64,000 nucleotides of DNA from Oscheius onirici (GCA_932521025.1 OW051472.1:1054001-1118000), one strand, 5' to 3'. Positions 44,784-57,403 are shown, numbered from the stretch's first letter. A program made the numbers and translations. The notes: generated from the sequence alone by a model not told the origin.

Positions 44784-47700
44784 ATGTTATCCGTACCACT
44801 CACACAAAACCATCTCAACATTTTTCTTACTGGAGAAACTTGCTCTGGTAAGACTACACTGATAAACAGCTTTGGTAACTACGCTCGGTATCAAACACTG
44901 GATGAGGCCATAGAAAATGGACCAATTGTTCTGGCTGATGTTGATTTTACGTACACTTCAGCTGTAAGCTAACTAGTCAAATTTTGTGAAAGGCTCTTTT
45001 TTCAGGGTGTAAAGGGACAGCCTGTCTCAATAGTTGGATCATCGACCGGAAAGGAGCAGGTTTCTGAGTCTGGAACAACTTGTACTAGAGTGAGTTTCAG
45101 TCTCTGTCTCTAGTTACGATCAACCGGGATGGCTACCGGGGAAAATGTGGTTTCTGAGCAAAATGCTCGAAAAAGGTGTGCAAAAAAAAGATTATTTCTC
45201 GGAAAAAGGGTTTCGAGTCGTAAAACGCCTGCTTTTCAGTAACGCTTTATAGAACTCGAAGAAACACAATAATCAACGAAGACAGAAACAATTTGGGCCC
45301 ACAGACTACACAAGATCACTAAAATTGAGGACGAGCTCAACAACAACTGACTATAATAAGAAGGGGTGCGTCAGCAATAAAATATGTACGTGACCTAGGA
45401 TACCGTAATCCATAAATGGGGAAGAAGGGCGGGAAAAGATCGTCACACTCTCTTTCTCTCTATGACTTTCACACTCGATTCAAATTGATTTTATTTGTGA
45501 CTCTCGATTTTAGGGCCCAGCGACCTATACTATTTGTTCCGATGAATCAGAAGACCTGATCTTCTACGACAATCCAGGCTTCGGATCCCAGTCTACTGAA
45601 CAAGTGGACAGAGTCAAAAAGTGAGTCAACTGACTTGTCCAATTCATTTCTTTCCAGACCAGTTCATGCTCTCTGCATAGTTCTGAAACCGGATGAGACT
45701 CGTCTACATCCACAGCTCCGTACTTTCCTTGGGAAAGAAGGGAAAGCCTTCTCGAAGAACATGATCTACTGTTTCACCAATACCCGTTCACACAACTTTC
45801 AACCAGCCGCTACACTAGCTACTCTCAGGGACTTTCTACTGGATACGGAAGACAAAGTGAGAATTGAGTTCCCTACCAAAAAGTAAGCGAGCTTCTCTTT
45901 TGTGAACTCTAATTCAGGGAGAATGTTTTCTGCTTCGAAAACGACTGTTTCCGATACTTGTGCTACTTGACTACAACTCCTAGTGGGGAGAAAAGCCGCC
46001 ATCATAAAGTTTTCTTGAGAGAATGGGAGAGGAATGTTAAGGAGTTTAATAGGTTGGTTATAGAGACAGAAACTCACCAAACAATATAATTTTAGACTGG
46101 TCAGTTATGTGAAGACTCTGACCCCTGTACTGGACGAAGAATTGGAAGAATCAGATCTTGTGAATGACTCCATTGCTTCTTATTCGAATTTATCGGACTC
46201 TGACTCGTCAGATAGTGAGTCTGATTCGTCAGAAGAATCAGATCCCGAGCATTCAACGGACGAAGCTGGTCATGAAGAGCAAGTTCAGGTAGAAAATGTC
46301 GAAGACAACAGGTAATTTTTAGTTATTCAAACCTTCAAAACAGTTCAGCTCCCCCATTCGTCAGAACAATGTGCCGAACGACGATGTTGAAACTTCTGCA
46401 CAAGCACGACCGAGTGACATAACTTCTGAGGAGGCGGCTAGGCTCGGCTACTCCCCTCTCCATATCGCTGCCCACAACGGGAACGAGAACGAAGTTAAAT
46501 CACTTATTGGGAAGGGAGCCGAAGTCAATGACAAAACATCAAAGAAAAACTTCAGCCCGCTCCATGTAGCTGCTAAGCAGGGTCAAGTGAACATAGTCAA
46601 GTTACTTCTCCAGCACGGAGCTACCATCGACAGTCGCACAAGTGATCTTAAAACTCCTTTACATTATGCGGCCAAAAATGGTCATACTGAGATCGTGAAA
46701 GTACTCCTCGAAGCTGGAGCTCTGGTCAATTCCAAAACGAATAAGCAGTGGACGCCTTTGCATTTCGCTGCTGCTCGAAATCATATTAAAACTGCCGAGG
46801 TCTTACTCGATCATCGTGCACCGATAGAGGATGTTACAGATAAGGACGATACTCCTCTACATCATGCTGTTTTAAATGAAAATGCAGAGATGGCGAAGAT
46901 TCTACTCGACAGGTGTGCTGATCCAAATGTTCGTAATTATTCTGGATACACTCCGCTTTATTGGGCTTGTTGGACTAACCAGTTAGAAATCACCAAACTG
47001 TTGCTCAAGTACAATGCTGGGATCAATATCACCAGTGAATTCGGGAGCACTCCTCTTCATGAGGCTTCCTATAATGGTGCTACCGACATTGTCAGTTATC
47101 TCCTTCAACAAGGTGCTGATCCAAATGCGGCTACTTCAGATGGCGCAACTTCTCTTCATTTCGCAGCAAAGCACGGCTATAATGACATTGTTAGACTTCT
47201 AATCCAAAATGGAGCCATGGTGAATGCTCAAGACATACTTCTATACACTCCTCTTCATCATGCTTCCAGAAAGGGTACTACCGACATTGTGAGCTATCTC
47301 CTTCAACAAGGTGCTGATCCAAATGCGGCTACTCCAGATGGCACAACTTCTCTTCATTACGCAGCAAAGCACGGTCATGATGGCATTGTTAGACTTCTCA
47401 TCCAAAATGGAGCCATGGTAAATGCTCAAGACAAATGTCTAAACACTCCTCTTCATGATGCCAGTTACGAAGGATACGTGGACATAGTAATTTTTCTTCT
47501 ACAAGTCGGAGCTAATCCAAATATACTACGCAAACGTTCTCCATTGCAACTTGCTCAAATGAACGGCCACGAGAAAATTGTCTCCGTTCTACGGGAACAC
47601 GAAGCTAACAAGCAGAAGGTGTCTCTTTCGTGTTATAAACTTAAAATAGAGACTGTTTAGATTCTGTACACCGTCATCACCACCCACGAGTACAAGGCAG

Positions 47701-47852
47701 TAGCTTCTGATGACCTCAGCATTGTTCCAGGAGAAGTCATTCAAGTTTTGGTAGCTCCTAAAAAACCCAGAGAGGGTTGGAAGTTTGGAAAGAAGTACGA
47801 TGATAGTACAGGGGCCTTTCCCGAAAGTTTCACAAGAAAAATTGTGCTATAA
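44784..47852 (+). CDS. Cluster gene D: GTPase, 12 ankyrin repeats and C-terminal SH3
   Basis: Model join(44784..44963, 45006..45089, 45514..45620, 45658..45882, 45918..46052, 46096..46311, 46349..47618, 47661..47852), 2409 nt, 802 aa, every junction in phase. G domain about 1-265: FLTGETCSGKTTLINSFGNY, LIFYDNPGFG (DxxG with Asn replacing Thr), MIYCFTNTRS, ENVFCFENDCFRYL. An acidic Ser/Asp/Glu linker (about 275-320) follows. Twelve ankyrin repeats occupy about 345-735 (first YSPLHIAAHNGNENEVKSLI); repeats 7-8 and 9-10 are a recent tandem pair with a 198-bp period. The last exon encodes an SH3 fold: VITTHEYKAVASDDLSIVPG, EVIQVL, EGWKFGKK, GAFPESFTRKIVL. The start is 3 bp after a cttcag acceptor. 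It probably acts as a nucleotide-switched scaffold; partners unknown. Confidence 0.87.
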
Positions 47853-47944
47853 AAACTTGTACTATGTGACCCGGTGAAATATTTATGAGAAATAAAAACT
47901 TTTTGAATAACGTCTGTTTTTCAGTCTAAGTTTTACAGATTTTT

Positions 47945-48835
47945 AAAGCAGAATCGATTCTAATCCTGGGGATACTCCCTTTGTGAACTATAAGAAGGCT
48001 GATTACATTGCTATAAAATCTGAATTCGGTAATATGGATTGGAGTAATTCCTTGTCGGGTTTCCTTGATTTTGATGAGTTATACAGCACATTTTGTAGTA
48101 TTGTATTAGCTGTCGTTTCAAACCACACCCCAGTATACATTGCTTTATAAGCGGGATAGATTATTTCATGAAAACACTCCTTTGGGACGCAATAATTACA
48201 CCCGCACAAGTTATAAGCTAACTAAGGCTATGCATACGCTATGAATAAGGAAGAGACAATAATTAAAAATTTGAATGGAATAGAATTTTACCAATATTGC
48301 CCCAAAGTCTAAGTCTGTAGTTAGATCACAGAATGGGCAGGAATGTCTTAGTGACCGAGACATAGCTAATGCTTTTGCTAAATAATTTGAGTCTGTTTTT
48401 TTCGAATAATGTTTCCAAGGATACTACGCTAGGTTGGTTTTGTGGGCTAACTTTGTCCTCGTTTACTAATTTCCCTTATGACATGGTAGAAATTTGAAAA
48501 GCAGTTGTTCCTTAACAGTCGATAAAATTCCACAAATTGTGTTTAAAAAGTGCCTTGCACAGCTATTTCTTCCTTTAGTTCGCATTTACAACGTTTCTCT
48601 GAGGCTTGGCCAAATTTCTACTGTTTGGAAAAAGACTTGGTTGCCACCATTCCAAAGCATAGTAATGCGAGCTGTGTCAACGATTTTCGTCCTATTAGCA
48701 TTCGTTCCGCTGCCAGTAAAATTATGAAGAAAATTGTTACATTTCGTATTGACAAGTGGTTAAATTTCAATAGTATCATTTTCTGTTTTAGATCCAAATG
48801 TGGAATAGATCTTTGTGTGAAGATTTCTCTATAAT
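47945..48835 (+). mobile_element. Decayed CR1/Jockey-like LINE fragment
   Basis: A/T-rich block whose broken frames give SSCSLTVDKIPQIVFKKCLA, LVRIYNVSLRLGQISTVWKK and NDFRPISIRSAASKIMKKIV, the 'P..WK...V.PI.K......FRPIS...K..EKI' core of non-LTR reverse transcriptases. Many stops; 5' and 3' parts missing. It differs from the RTE copies. Confidence 0.65.
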
Positions 48836-49415
48836 GCTCTAGCTCAAAAATAACCCTGCTTTATCTTACAGAAAATTACCTAGTTATGCAACTCGTATTC
48901 GATACTTCGCTCTTCACTAGAAGAAGGACTTATGACATATTGTTTGCCCAAAAGGTCTCTCAGGGTTTCAGTTAGATAGACAGATAGATGATTCATTTGT
49001 CATAAAGAACAATCATTTGGAGAGGAGGGGAGGTGGAGTCAGGATATTTATGATATAAACTTTTAGGACGAAAAAGATCTGGGCATTACCATTCACCGGG
49101 ACGTTTAGCCACTGAAAAACAATGATAAACAGGAAAGGAATGAAATGGCCTCTGAATAGGCAAAACAGACCAAACTCCGAGAATCAATCCACTCTCGGCT
49201 GAAGGGGAGTAGGGAGTGAAAACGATTTTTCTTGTGACATCAATCCCAAAAATATTTTTGGGGTCTTGTGCCGACGGCATCTAGCTTTCCCCCGCCCCGC
49301 TCGCTCGGGACCCTGACCCTGACTCAGTTTATGATTACCCAGCCTCACCAGTATGTGCCTCCCTCTTTTCTCTCTTCAACTCAGCACGTTTTATATAACA
49401 CAGAATTATAGAATC
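48836..49415. other. Intergenic region, unassigned repeat debris
   Basis: No supported gene. A minus-strand ORF near 49086-49280 has no recognisable features. Confidence 0.35.
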
Positions 49416-50233
49416 ATGGATTTTATCGAAGAAGTTCCCGAAGACTACCGCAAACGAGTCATCTCTGCACTTCAATGTGATGGTCCAGATGCCGAAATAA
49501 AGCTGAGAATCTTGAGAAGAATGGGTTTGAATGAGACTGTTATGGCTCGAGCTGCCGGATATTTAAATTTGGAAACAGAGAAAACTGTGGGTTAACTTAC
49601 CCGCCAGAAAGGGGGGCGCACCCAATCCATGATGGGGGTACCATGGGTCAAATAGAGCAAAAGATGAAGAGGCTCCAGGTTTCGGTTTTTCTCTGTTTTG
49701 ACAGTCAGACAGTTTACAGCTGTTTGAAAATTTTTATAGATATCTGAACTTTGAGAAAAGTGCCGGAACTCCAGTAACAGTAATATGGTTTTCAGTTTTT
49801 ATAACCGTTCGGCCCGTTAGAAAATTTTTGCGCATAGGACGGGACGGGTCAAAATAGTAAATAAAATTTTTAACATGTTCACAAGTTCGACCAGGATAAT
49901 TTCGAACTGACTATCTTTAATATTAAAGTGCAATGGTGTCTGTGGCTGACTCTGTGACTGTGTTTGTCTGTTTGTCCGAGGCCATGAAATTTTGGTGTAT
50001 TGTTAAGAGTCGCCGTCTTCACACAGACGACCCGGGTTCTATTCCTCTCTTCGCCAAATATTTTTGCTAAATTATTTCGAGTAGGAAAACGAGTCAGACC
50101 GCTAGGGGATTAGAAGAGATCGGTTGACTGGGGAAGGGATCAAAAAAGATCGGGCGGGGTGGAAGTTTAGGAAGAAGTACGATGGTACCACAGGGCTCTT
50201 CCCCGAAAGTTTTACAAGAAAAATTGTACTATA
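49416..50233 (+). pseudogene. Cluster relic E: N-terminal helical module exon and SH3 tail, middle lost
   Basis: Exon 49416..49586 (57 codons, MDFIEEVPEDYRKRVISALQ, ...AEIKLRILRRMGLNETVMA) ends at a gtgggt donor and is a homologue of the 62522 exon. After repeat DNA and a SINE (49918-50150), bases about 50157-50233 read GWKFRKKYDGTTGLFPESFT-RKIVL-stop, the end of the gene D-type SH3. The G domain and ankyrin repeats are absent. It suggests a former gene with module, G, ANK and SH3 arrangement. Confidence 0.65.
49918..50150 (+). repeat. tRNA-like SINE family B, copy 4
   Basis: Same structure as the other copies; it sits at the breakpoint of relic E. The TTTAATATTAAAGTGCAATG head is shared with copy 1. 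Confidence 0.7.
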
Positions 50234-50793
50234 ATTTGTGAGCCGGCAATAAACTCTCATACTCTCTGTGCGCCTTCTCAAAGTCTTTTAGCTCAAGACA
50301 AATAATAGTTCTAAAAAATTACTGAACACAATAAAAACTTTTAACTTTTATTAAATTTTCAGCAGTCTTTGCCCACATTTATCCCTATGTTCTAGAGACC
50401 TGGAAGGTAGCAGGGAATAGTTTGCAAGTATCGATTCTTTCCTCCTTTCAATGGGTCAAGATGGAAGAAAACAGACTTTTGCCCCCAAATACTCACCGTC
50501 CAAGCAGCTGCTTCATTCAGATCTCTAGACTTTCTCAAAATTATAGGTATCCTGTTGCCTCTAAACAATTCGAAGAGGTCTTCTCAATTTCTCAAACGAC
50601 CAGCAGTCTACGGCAGCTTGCGCAGCCTCCGTATTTTGGTGGCTATTAGTGAGTCTCTTATGGTTGTCTTGCACTTTAGTAAAAAAAGATCATAAGAAAA
50701 ACTTGTCAACAACATCCAATTTCTCACTCAGTCTTTCATTCTTCTTTAACTCCTCTTACAATTAGTGACATTTTTTTAGATTCTCTATCAGCA
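50234..50793. other. Spacer between relic E and chimera F
   Basis: An ORF at 50422-50649 has no identified homology. No other feature seen apart from A/T-rich sequence before the gene F start. Confidence 0.35.
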
Positions 50794-53433
50794 ATGTCTT
50801 CTGTTCCACTTTCCCAACCAAAAGACCCTCTTCGTATTCTCCCTATTGGAGAAACTGGCTCTGGAAAGACTACACTAATAAACTGCTTCGCTAACTATTC
50901 ACGTTACCCAACTCTGGATGAGGCCATAGAAAATGGTCCAATTGTTCTGGCTGATGTTGGTTTTACGTATACATCAGCTGTAAGTTGGATAGTCAAATTC
51001 GATAAAAAGCTCTCTTTTCAGGGTGTAAAGGGACAGCCTGAAACCGGATGAGACTCGTCTACATCCAGAGCTCCGTACTTTCCTTGGGAAAGAAGGGAAA
51101 GCCTTCTCGAAGAACATGATCTACTGTTTCACCAATACCCGTTCACACAACTTTCAACCAGCCGCTACACTAGCTACTCTCAGGGACTTTCTACTGGATC
51201 TGGAGGACAAACTGGGGCTTGAGTTCCCTACCAAAAAGTGAGTATGGTAACAATCGTTCAGTAGACATTATAGTATAGGGAGAATGTTTTCTGCTTCGAA
51301 AACGACTGTTTCCGATACTTGTGCTACTTGACTACAACTCCTAGTGGGGAGAAAAGCCGCCATCATAAGGTTTTCTTGAGAGAATGGGAAAGGAATGTTA
51401 AGGAGTTTAAGAGGTTGGTTATAGAGACAGAAACTCACCAAACAATATAATTTTAGACTGGTCAGTTATGTGAAGACTTTAACCACTGTACTGGAAGAAT
51501 TAGATCTTTTGAATGACTCAATTGCTCCTGCTTCGAATTCTGATTCTTCAGAAGAAGCAGATCCCGAGCATCCATCGGACGAAGCTGGTCATGAAGAGCA
51601 AGTTCAGGTAGAAAATGTCGAAAACAACAGGTAAGTTTTAGTTATTCAAACCTTCAAAACAGTTCAGCTCCCCCATTCGTCAGAACAATCTGCCGAACGA
51701 CGATGTTGAAACTTCTGCACAAGCACGACCGAGTGACATAAGTTCTTCGAAGGCGGCTAGGCTCGGGTACTCCCCTCTTCACATCGCTGCCCACAACGGG
51801 AACGAGAACGAAGTTAAATCACTTATTGAGAAGGGAGCCGATGTCAATGACAAAACATCAAAGAATAACTTCAGCCCGCTCCATGTAGCTGCTAAGCAGG
51901 GTCAAGTGAACATAGTCAGGTTACTATGTGAAGTCACTAACCCTTATACTGAGCGACCAACCTGAAGAACAAGACATTCCGACTGTTTCTGACTGTGAGT
52001 CTGAACAAGAAGGAGAAGACGAAGAACAAGAAGAAGAGACTGTGTCTGAAGAAGAAAAGGAAGAAGAGATCACTGATACCGAGAGGTAAATTTGAATGTC
52101 ATGCTTTTCACTAGATTTCCAGACTATCTGACCAAGTTGAACAGCTATCGATACCTGAAGAGGAAAAATTCGCTGCTCCTCCTTTTCCCGGTTCTCCATT
52201 CCCATTCCTCCAAAATGCTACTCCTGAAGAGATCCAGAAAATTCACAAAACTATACTTTCGGACCTAACCCCAGCCTGGAAGAATCTCTCTATTGAACGG
52301 ACACTAAACAGACGGAACTGGGAATTGTTTGGTGACTATGGTCAGAGCCTAGGAGAACAGATTCTTGCCCAGCCCTGGAGTTATTTCGGCACTCTCTCTT
52401 TCTTTTGTTCGTATTCAGAAGCTATGAATCGGGAAATTTACGAAAGAATGAAAGAGTACGAACTTTAGATTTTCTTATGTGTTTGGTTCAGTGAACTGAC
52501 CGCGTTTAACCAAGGGAAACCGGCTGCAGGTTCTATGTCAAAAAGCCAAGCACCTCTCAAACCTGAACCCGTCAAACAGGCAAACCAAAAGCAACCGACT
52601 GTGGCGAAGATGTCCCCTCAATATTACTTCAGAGAAGAATTCAGAGCAAAGAAGCCAGAACAACCGAAAAGTGCCGTCAGCAATGTCCGCCTGCTTGGCT
52701 GGAACAATTCTGGCAAAGCGAATTTCAACAGTGGATTCCACAACTCAGATCAAAAAAGAATCTTACTCAGCAGAGCTCTTAAACTGGTGGAAAACGTGGA
52801 GAATAGCTGGGAGAAAATCAACAGTAGATGGCGGGAGCTCAATCGGAAGGTTTGTTGAGAGGCAGAGCCAGAAACAGAGACAGAGAGAGACTGAGACAGA
52901 CTCATACAAATGTTTCCAGATCAGTGAAATAGGCACAGTCAACTGGAACTCCAAATGTATTCCGAGACGCTCAAATAAACAAATTTACCATCTCGAAGTG
53001 GAAAGGAATCTTGCAAACAAGTTCGACATGCTAGACACTCTGGTAAGGGGATTATATTTTCCAGAAGTAATTATTCTGAAGAAACACTGTTCTACACTTT
53101 CTATAATTCTTGCTAACCTGATGGATAGTAAGGAAGTTTTAAATATCTGCCTAGACGAAAAGGGAATGTTCGCTGGTCGTGTAGCTTCCAGAGCTAAAGG
53201 TGTTAGTAAAGACCTGATGGAAGGCGAAGAATTTTCGATCAGTTTGGCAGAGGTGAGTCTATTGAAAAAAGCTCCCAGAAAGGTGGTTTACTTTCAGATT
53301 GAAGGACTCCTCGAAAGTGTGGAAACGTAAGTTACATTGAGCAAAAGAAATATCAGCAACTTTCAGTGACTACGAGGACTGGTTGCGGCAACATGGACGC
53401 CTGTTTCAACCGTTATCAAATAAATATTTTTAA
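50794..53433 (+). pseudogene. Cluster gene F: chimeric, disabled G-domain gene
   Basis: The 5' part (50794-51923) follows gene D closely: ILPIGETGSGKTTLINCFAN, then at 51038-51040 it jumps from GVKGQP to the exon-4 sequence, deleting about 660 bp including the DxxG exon and shifting frame. The gene D-like part continues through the acidic linker into ankyrin repeat 2 (HVAAKQGQVNIVRLL), where it changes abruptly, out of frame, to a gene A-like linker (YVKSLTLILSDQ). From there to 53433 it is gene A-like: FLQNATPEEIQKIHKTILSD..., a degenerate second G domain (NVRLLGWNNSGKANFNSG), and a C-terminus ending WLRQHGRLFQPLSNKYF. The downstream half may still be transcribed, but the fusion cannot encode a normal GTPase. 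Confidence 0.78.
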
Positions 53434-54399
53434 TGTTACAATGAACAGTTTAAACTCCAATCATTCTCAGTAGATATTCATTGTTGTTCTCTCCCCTCTT
53501 CTGATTCTCTTCGTTATTGAAGAAGCCTGCAATTGAAATTTTGCAGTTTTCCATTCTTGACAATTTACTTTTCCAAAATATTTCTGTCTAACTTCCTTGA
53601 TCACTTCAATCAGCGAGACTTCCGTTTCCAGACTCTTCTAAAGTGCCTGATGACTTCGAGAGGTTGTACCCTTACCTTAATATCAAACAACCTGTCCAGA
53701 TTGAATCGGAAGGTTCCTGTCTTTACACTATGAAGGGCTCTTACAGTTTGTAGAGAGACTGTCTCTCTGTTTCACAAGAAAAATTGTGTTGTAATTTCTT
53801 TGCGGCAAAATAAATTGTACATTTTACATTTTTGACTGTTTTTTGTATATATTCTTAAGAGATAACTTTGCTTTAAAACAATAAAAAGAAATTCGGACAT
53901 ACGGTGTGGAATGGTAAACAGAAATAGGAAAAAATTGGTCCCTCAGTATTTGCAATCATTTTTGATCCGTTCTTTGAGCCTTTTGGTGACATTCTTGCTC
54001 AATTTATTTACGACGTGGCAAACACGAGAAAGATAACGCATTGCTGAGTTAGCTCAAACAATGCCGCTTGCAAAAAAACGGCAAAAAAACGTTCAAAGTT
54101 TTGATAGCGAGCCCTAGAAAAAGGGATGAGAGAATTTGTTGAATGTTGTACAAAAACTGAGCAGAATTTGTTCGAATAATATGTCAGCTCCAAATCAAAA
54201 TAGGTTAACCTTCATTTTCCTGCCACTATTACGCTGATTTAGCCATTGTGGTGCCTCCGAACAATCAATAGCGGTCCCTCAAAAACATCATGATGTCAAA
54301 AAACTTCTAATTTCTCACACTGCAAATTTTTCCGCAGTCAGCTCTTATCAGTTGCCCGACCCTTGTTTACCCCCACCTCCATCTCTTCCTCCATCCGAA
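53434..54399. other. Spacer with an SH3-tail relic
   Basis: Bases about 53768-53791 encode FTRKIVL-stop, identical in protein to the last residues of gene D, with nothing recognisable of the SH3 before it. The remaining sequence is A/T-rich and unassigned. Confidence 0.45.
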
Positions 54400-57222
54400 A
54401 TGAATTCGCAAAACGTCTTCAATATCCTTCTTTTGGGAGAAACTGGCGTCGGAAAGACGACCTTTGTCAATGGCTGCGACAATTATATCAGACATGGGAC
54501 TTTTGAAGAAGCTTGGACCGATCCGCAGATACTGATCGACGTTTCTTTTACTATAACAACTGATGTGAGTCATTGTTAAGTAGTTTGTACTAGTAATTTG
54601 AAGAACTTTCAATCGAGAAGAGTTGAACTACCGGCTACCGATAAGAGTCAGGAAATTTCAATTAATGAACAGCATCACACAGTCGGAGAGTCCACGACAC
54701 AGGTGAGCGTGAAATTTTCTAACAAATTTTGTTACTTTAGAACCCTTTGATTCATACGATGGCCTTTGAGCAGGAAGGGGTACAGAAAACTATTCAGTTC
54801 ATAGATACACCTGGAGTCAATGATACTCGAGGATGGAAACAGGATGAAAAGAATTTTGAGAAAATTCTGGAAGTCATAAAAAGTGTGGGGTGAGTTATAC
54901 TGTCTCTCTCTCTCTACTCAATAATTTCTTCCAGGGAACTTCATGCAATTTGCATCCTCCTCAAGCCAAACGAATCGACTCTCACCTTAGGATTTCGTAA
55001 TTCTCTCGATCATCTCCTGGTTAAATTGCACTCCAGCTCCACGAAAAACATCATCTTCTGTTTTACCAATACTCGATCAACGTTATACAGACCGGGAGAG
55101 ACTCTTCTCGTCCTAAAAAAATATCTCCGCGGCGTTGAGAAAAACTCCGGAGTACGAATCATTCCAGACATGTGATAATTTTTCCTGTATTTTGTTTTGA
55201 AAACTTCATCAGGTTCAACGTGTTCTGCTTCGATAACGACTGCTTTCGGTACTTGTGCACATTAGTGTACGGCGTGGAGAAAGATGAGAGGTTTCATGAG
55301 ATGCTATTGTCTGGATGGGAGAGGAACGTGGTAGAACTGAAGAGGTGGGTAGACAGAGGGACATAAAGACAGACTGACGGAGAGACAGAGAGACAGTATA
55401 CTCATTCCTGTGAAAGTAAGAGAGACAGACCAGGGTTGGCAAACCTGGCCGGCCAGGTCGGCCAGGTTGGATTTTGCGGCGGGCTAAAAAAAATTTATTT
55501 CACATTTTTTTCTGATTTTATTTGCTTCCAATCACGTCCCCCGATTAGATTTAGTTTTGCCATCAGAAGAATAAAAAGAAAATCGAAAACTGACGACAAA
55601 AAAAGAAATTGCGGTTTTTGACGAAATTCCGTAAAAATAGCAGTTTTCTTCGATTTTCATTGTCAGTTTTCGATTTTCTTCCAATTTTTCTGATGACAAA
55701 ACTAAATCTAATCAGGGGGCGTATTTGGAAACAACAAAAATCAGAAAAAATGCGAAATGAACTTTTTTAGCCCGCCGCAAAGTCCAACCTAGCCAACCCT
55801 GGACAGACAGACAGAGTTTCAGACTACTGAATCGAGTCCAGTGTCTAGTCCCTCATCTGGTGCAAGACACGCTTGCCATAAATTCTGTCCAGAACGCGTT
55901 CAAACAGAAAGCAGCAGCTCTAGCAGAAAAAGCCATCAATCTGTCGTTACAGAAGAAGGATCTTGAGGAAAAGCTTGAACAATTGAAGATAATCTTTAAC
56001 AAAAAAGTTCAGTATGTGAGGAAAATGGAGATCAGTGCGGTAAGTACAGTCGGTCATTGTAGCAAGTTTATAGAAATTGTACGATGTCGGGGGAACCAGA
56101 TGCTTGAGAAGAATGGTCTGTACATCTTTTGAATGCACAGTTGAGGTGGAACTACTGAATGGGGCGAAGGCTGCAATGCCAATTATCGTCTGTCACGATG
56201 ACTGTCAAGTAAGAAAGAAGGTGAGTAAGAAATAAACCAAAAGAAACCACAGTTTAGGAATATTGTTTCTACAGTGTTTTTAAAAGCCTTTTTGGACCTG
56301 CTGTAAGATCTTTTTTTAGCCTTTTTGGACCTGCTGTAATATCTTTTTTTTGCCTTTTTGGACCTGCTGTAAGATCTTTTTTTTGCCTTTTTGGACCTGC
56401 TGTAATATCTTCTTTTTGCCTTTTTGGACCTGCTGTAAGATCTCTTAATTTATCTTACGCATTTCTCTAGAAACCTGACTGGAGCCATCTTAAAAAGTGT
56501 GTGGCCTTCAACGACGGTCAGGATACAGAAATATTGAAATGTGCCAAAAGGCGACTCTCAAACTGTCGTTGCTGTGGATGTCCTTGGCAGACCCATGAAC
56601 AAGTCAACTTTGAATATTTTCCTGTCTACTGGAAAGTCAGTTTACTGCTCTTAGTTACGTATAAAACAGTTTTAGAGTAAGCAAGATGGAGACACTATTT
56701 TCGAGTTACGGAAAGAATTGAACAAGGAGGAAGCAGAAATCAAGAGGTTGATGAAAAAGGTTCGCTACACTGACTAGGGAGCGGCAGAGAGATAGAAATA
56801 CTGACAAAACAGTGAATTTTCCAGTTGGACAACATAACTGATCACATAGCAAGAACTCAAGCCATCGTCGCCGAAACTGCAGCCTACCTGACTATTCATT
56901 GTGTGAAGAAAGGAAAAGATCATTTCATGTTCAGTCTCCGGGAAATGGCAGATGACGAGGCAGTTTATTTAGTGTTGACGGGAATTTTTTTTCAGAAAAG
57001 TAAGCTGCAAGATGGTATGCAGGGAAGCAAAGATAACTCCACGATTGAAGAAATTGAAATATCCTACTTGGAGAGAGTAATGTTTCCCTAATTACTTTGT
57101 TTATCTTGCAGGTTTCCGATATCGTTGAATCGATAAGACGAAAGGAAAGAACGACACAGACTGCAGGGAAATTGCTCAAACAGATTGGCGTAAAAACTGA
57201 TGATTTCCAAGAAATACTGTAA
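54400..57222 (+). CDS. Cluster gene G: G domain with Cys/His-rich (DUF8206-like) domain
   Basis: Exons 54400..54564, about 54602..54702, 54741..54889, 54935..55171, 55213..55344, 55823..56040, about 56066..56220, 56471..about 56641, about 56683..56759, about 56826..57079 and about 57113..57222. G domain: ILLLGETGVGKTTFVNGCDN, IQFIDTPGVND, IIFCFTNTRS, NVFCFDNDCFRYL. A coiled region (QKKDLEEKLEQLKIIFNKKV) leads into MVCTSFECTV...IVCHDDCQ and CRCCGCPWQTHEQV, the same Cys/His pattern as genes C and H. There is no N-terminal helical module and no ankyrin or SH3 part, so it has the simplest architecture in the cluster. Introns contain a hAT-like element (55434-55801) and a tandem repeat at 56283-56440. 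Confidence 0.82.
55434..55801. mobile_element. CAGGGTTGGC-ended hAT-like MITE in gene G
   Basis: Ends CAGGGTTGGCAAACCTGG and (complement) CAGGGTTGGCTAGGTTGG; long internal symmetry around AAAACTGACGACAAAAAAAG. Flanks lie in a GACAGA tract, so the target duplication cannot be resolved. Confidence 0.75.
56283..56440 (+). repeat. Intronic tandem repeat, unit about 32-37 bp
   Basis: About five copies of GCCTTTTTGGACCTGCTGTA followed by AGATCTTTTTTTT or AATATCTTTTTTT, inside gene G between the two Cys/His exons. Confidence 0.85.
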
Positions 57223-57403
57223 TTTCCTGTAGAAATAAAACTTTCTAAAAAAAGGCATATTATTGAGGAAGAATTGTAAAAACAAATGACAGAAGCTCTT
57301 CATTAAGCACATTTTCAATAGAAATATTTGGATGCAAAACTCTTAGATGACTTTTTTTTTTTATTCTTTTTGTTGTTTTTTTTTTTATTCTTTTTGTTAT
57401 TCT

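Noticed and set aside
56283-56440. Possible CRISPR-like or regulatory array
   Set aside because: Units are contiguous tandem copies without unique spacers, inside an intron of a eukaryotic gene.
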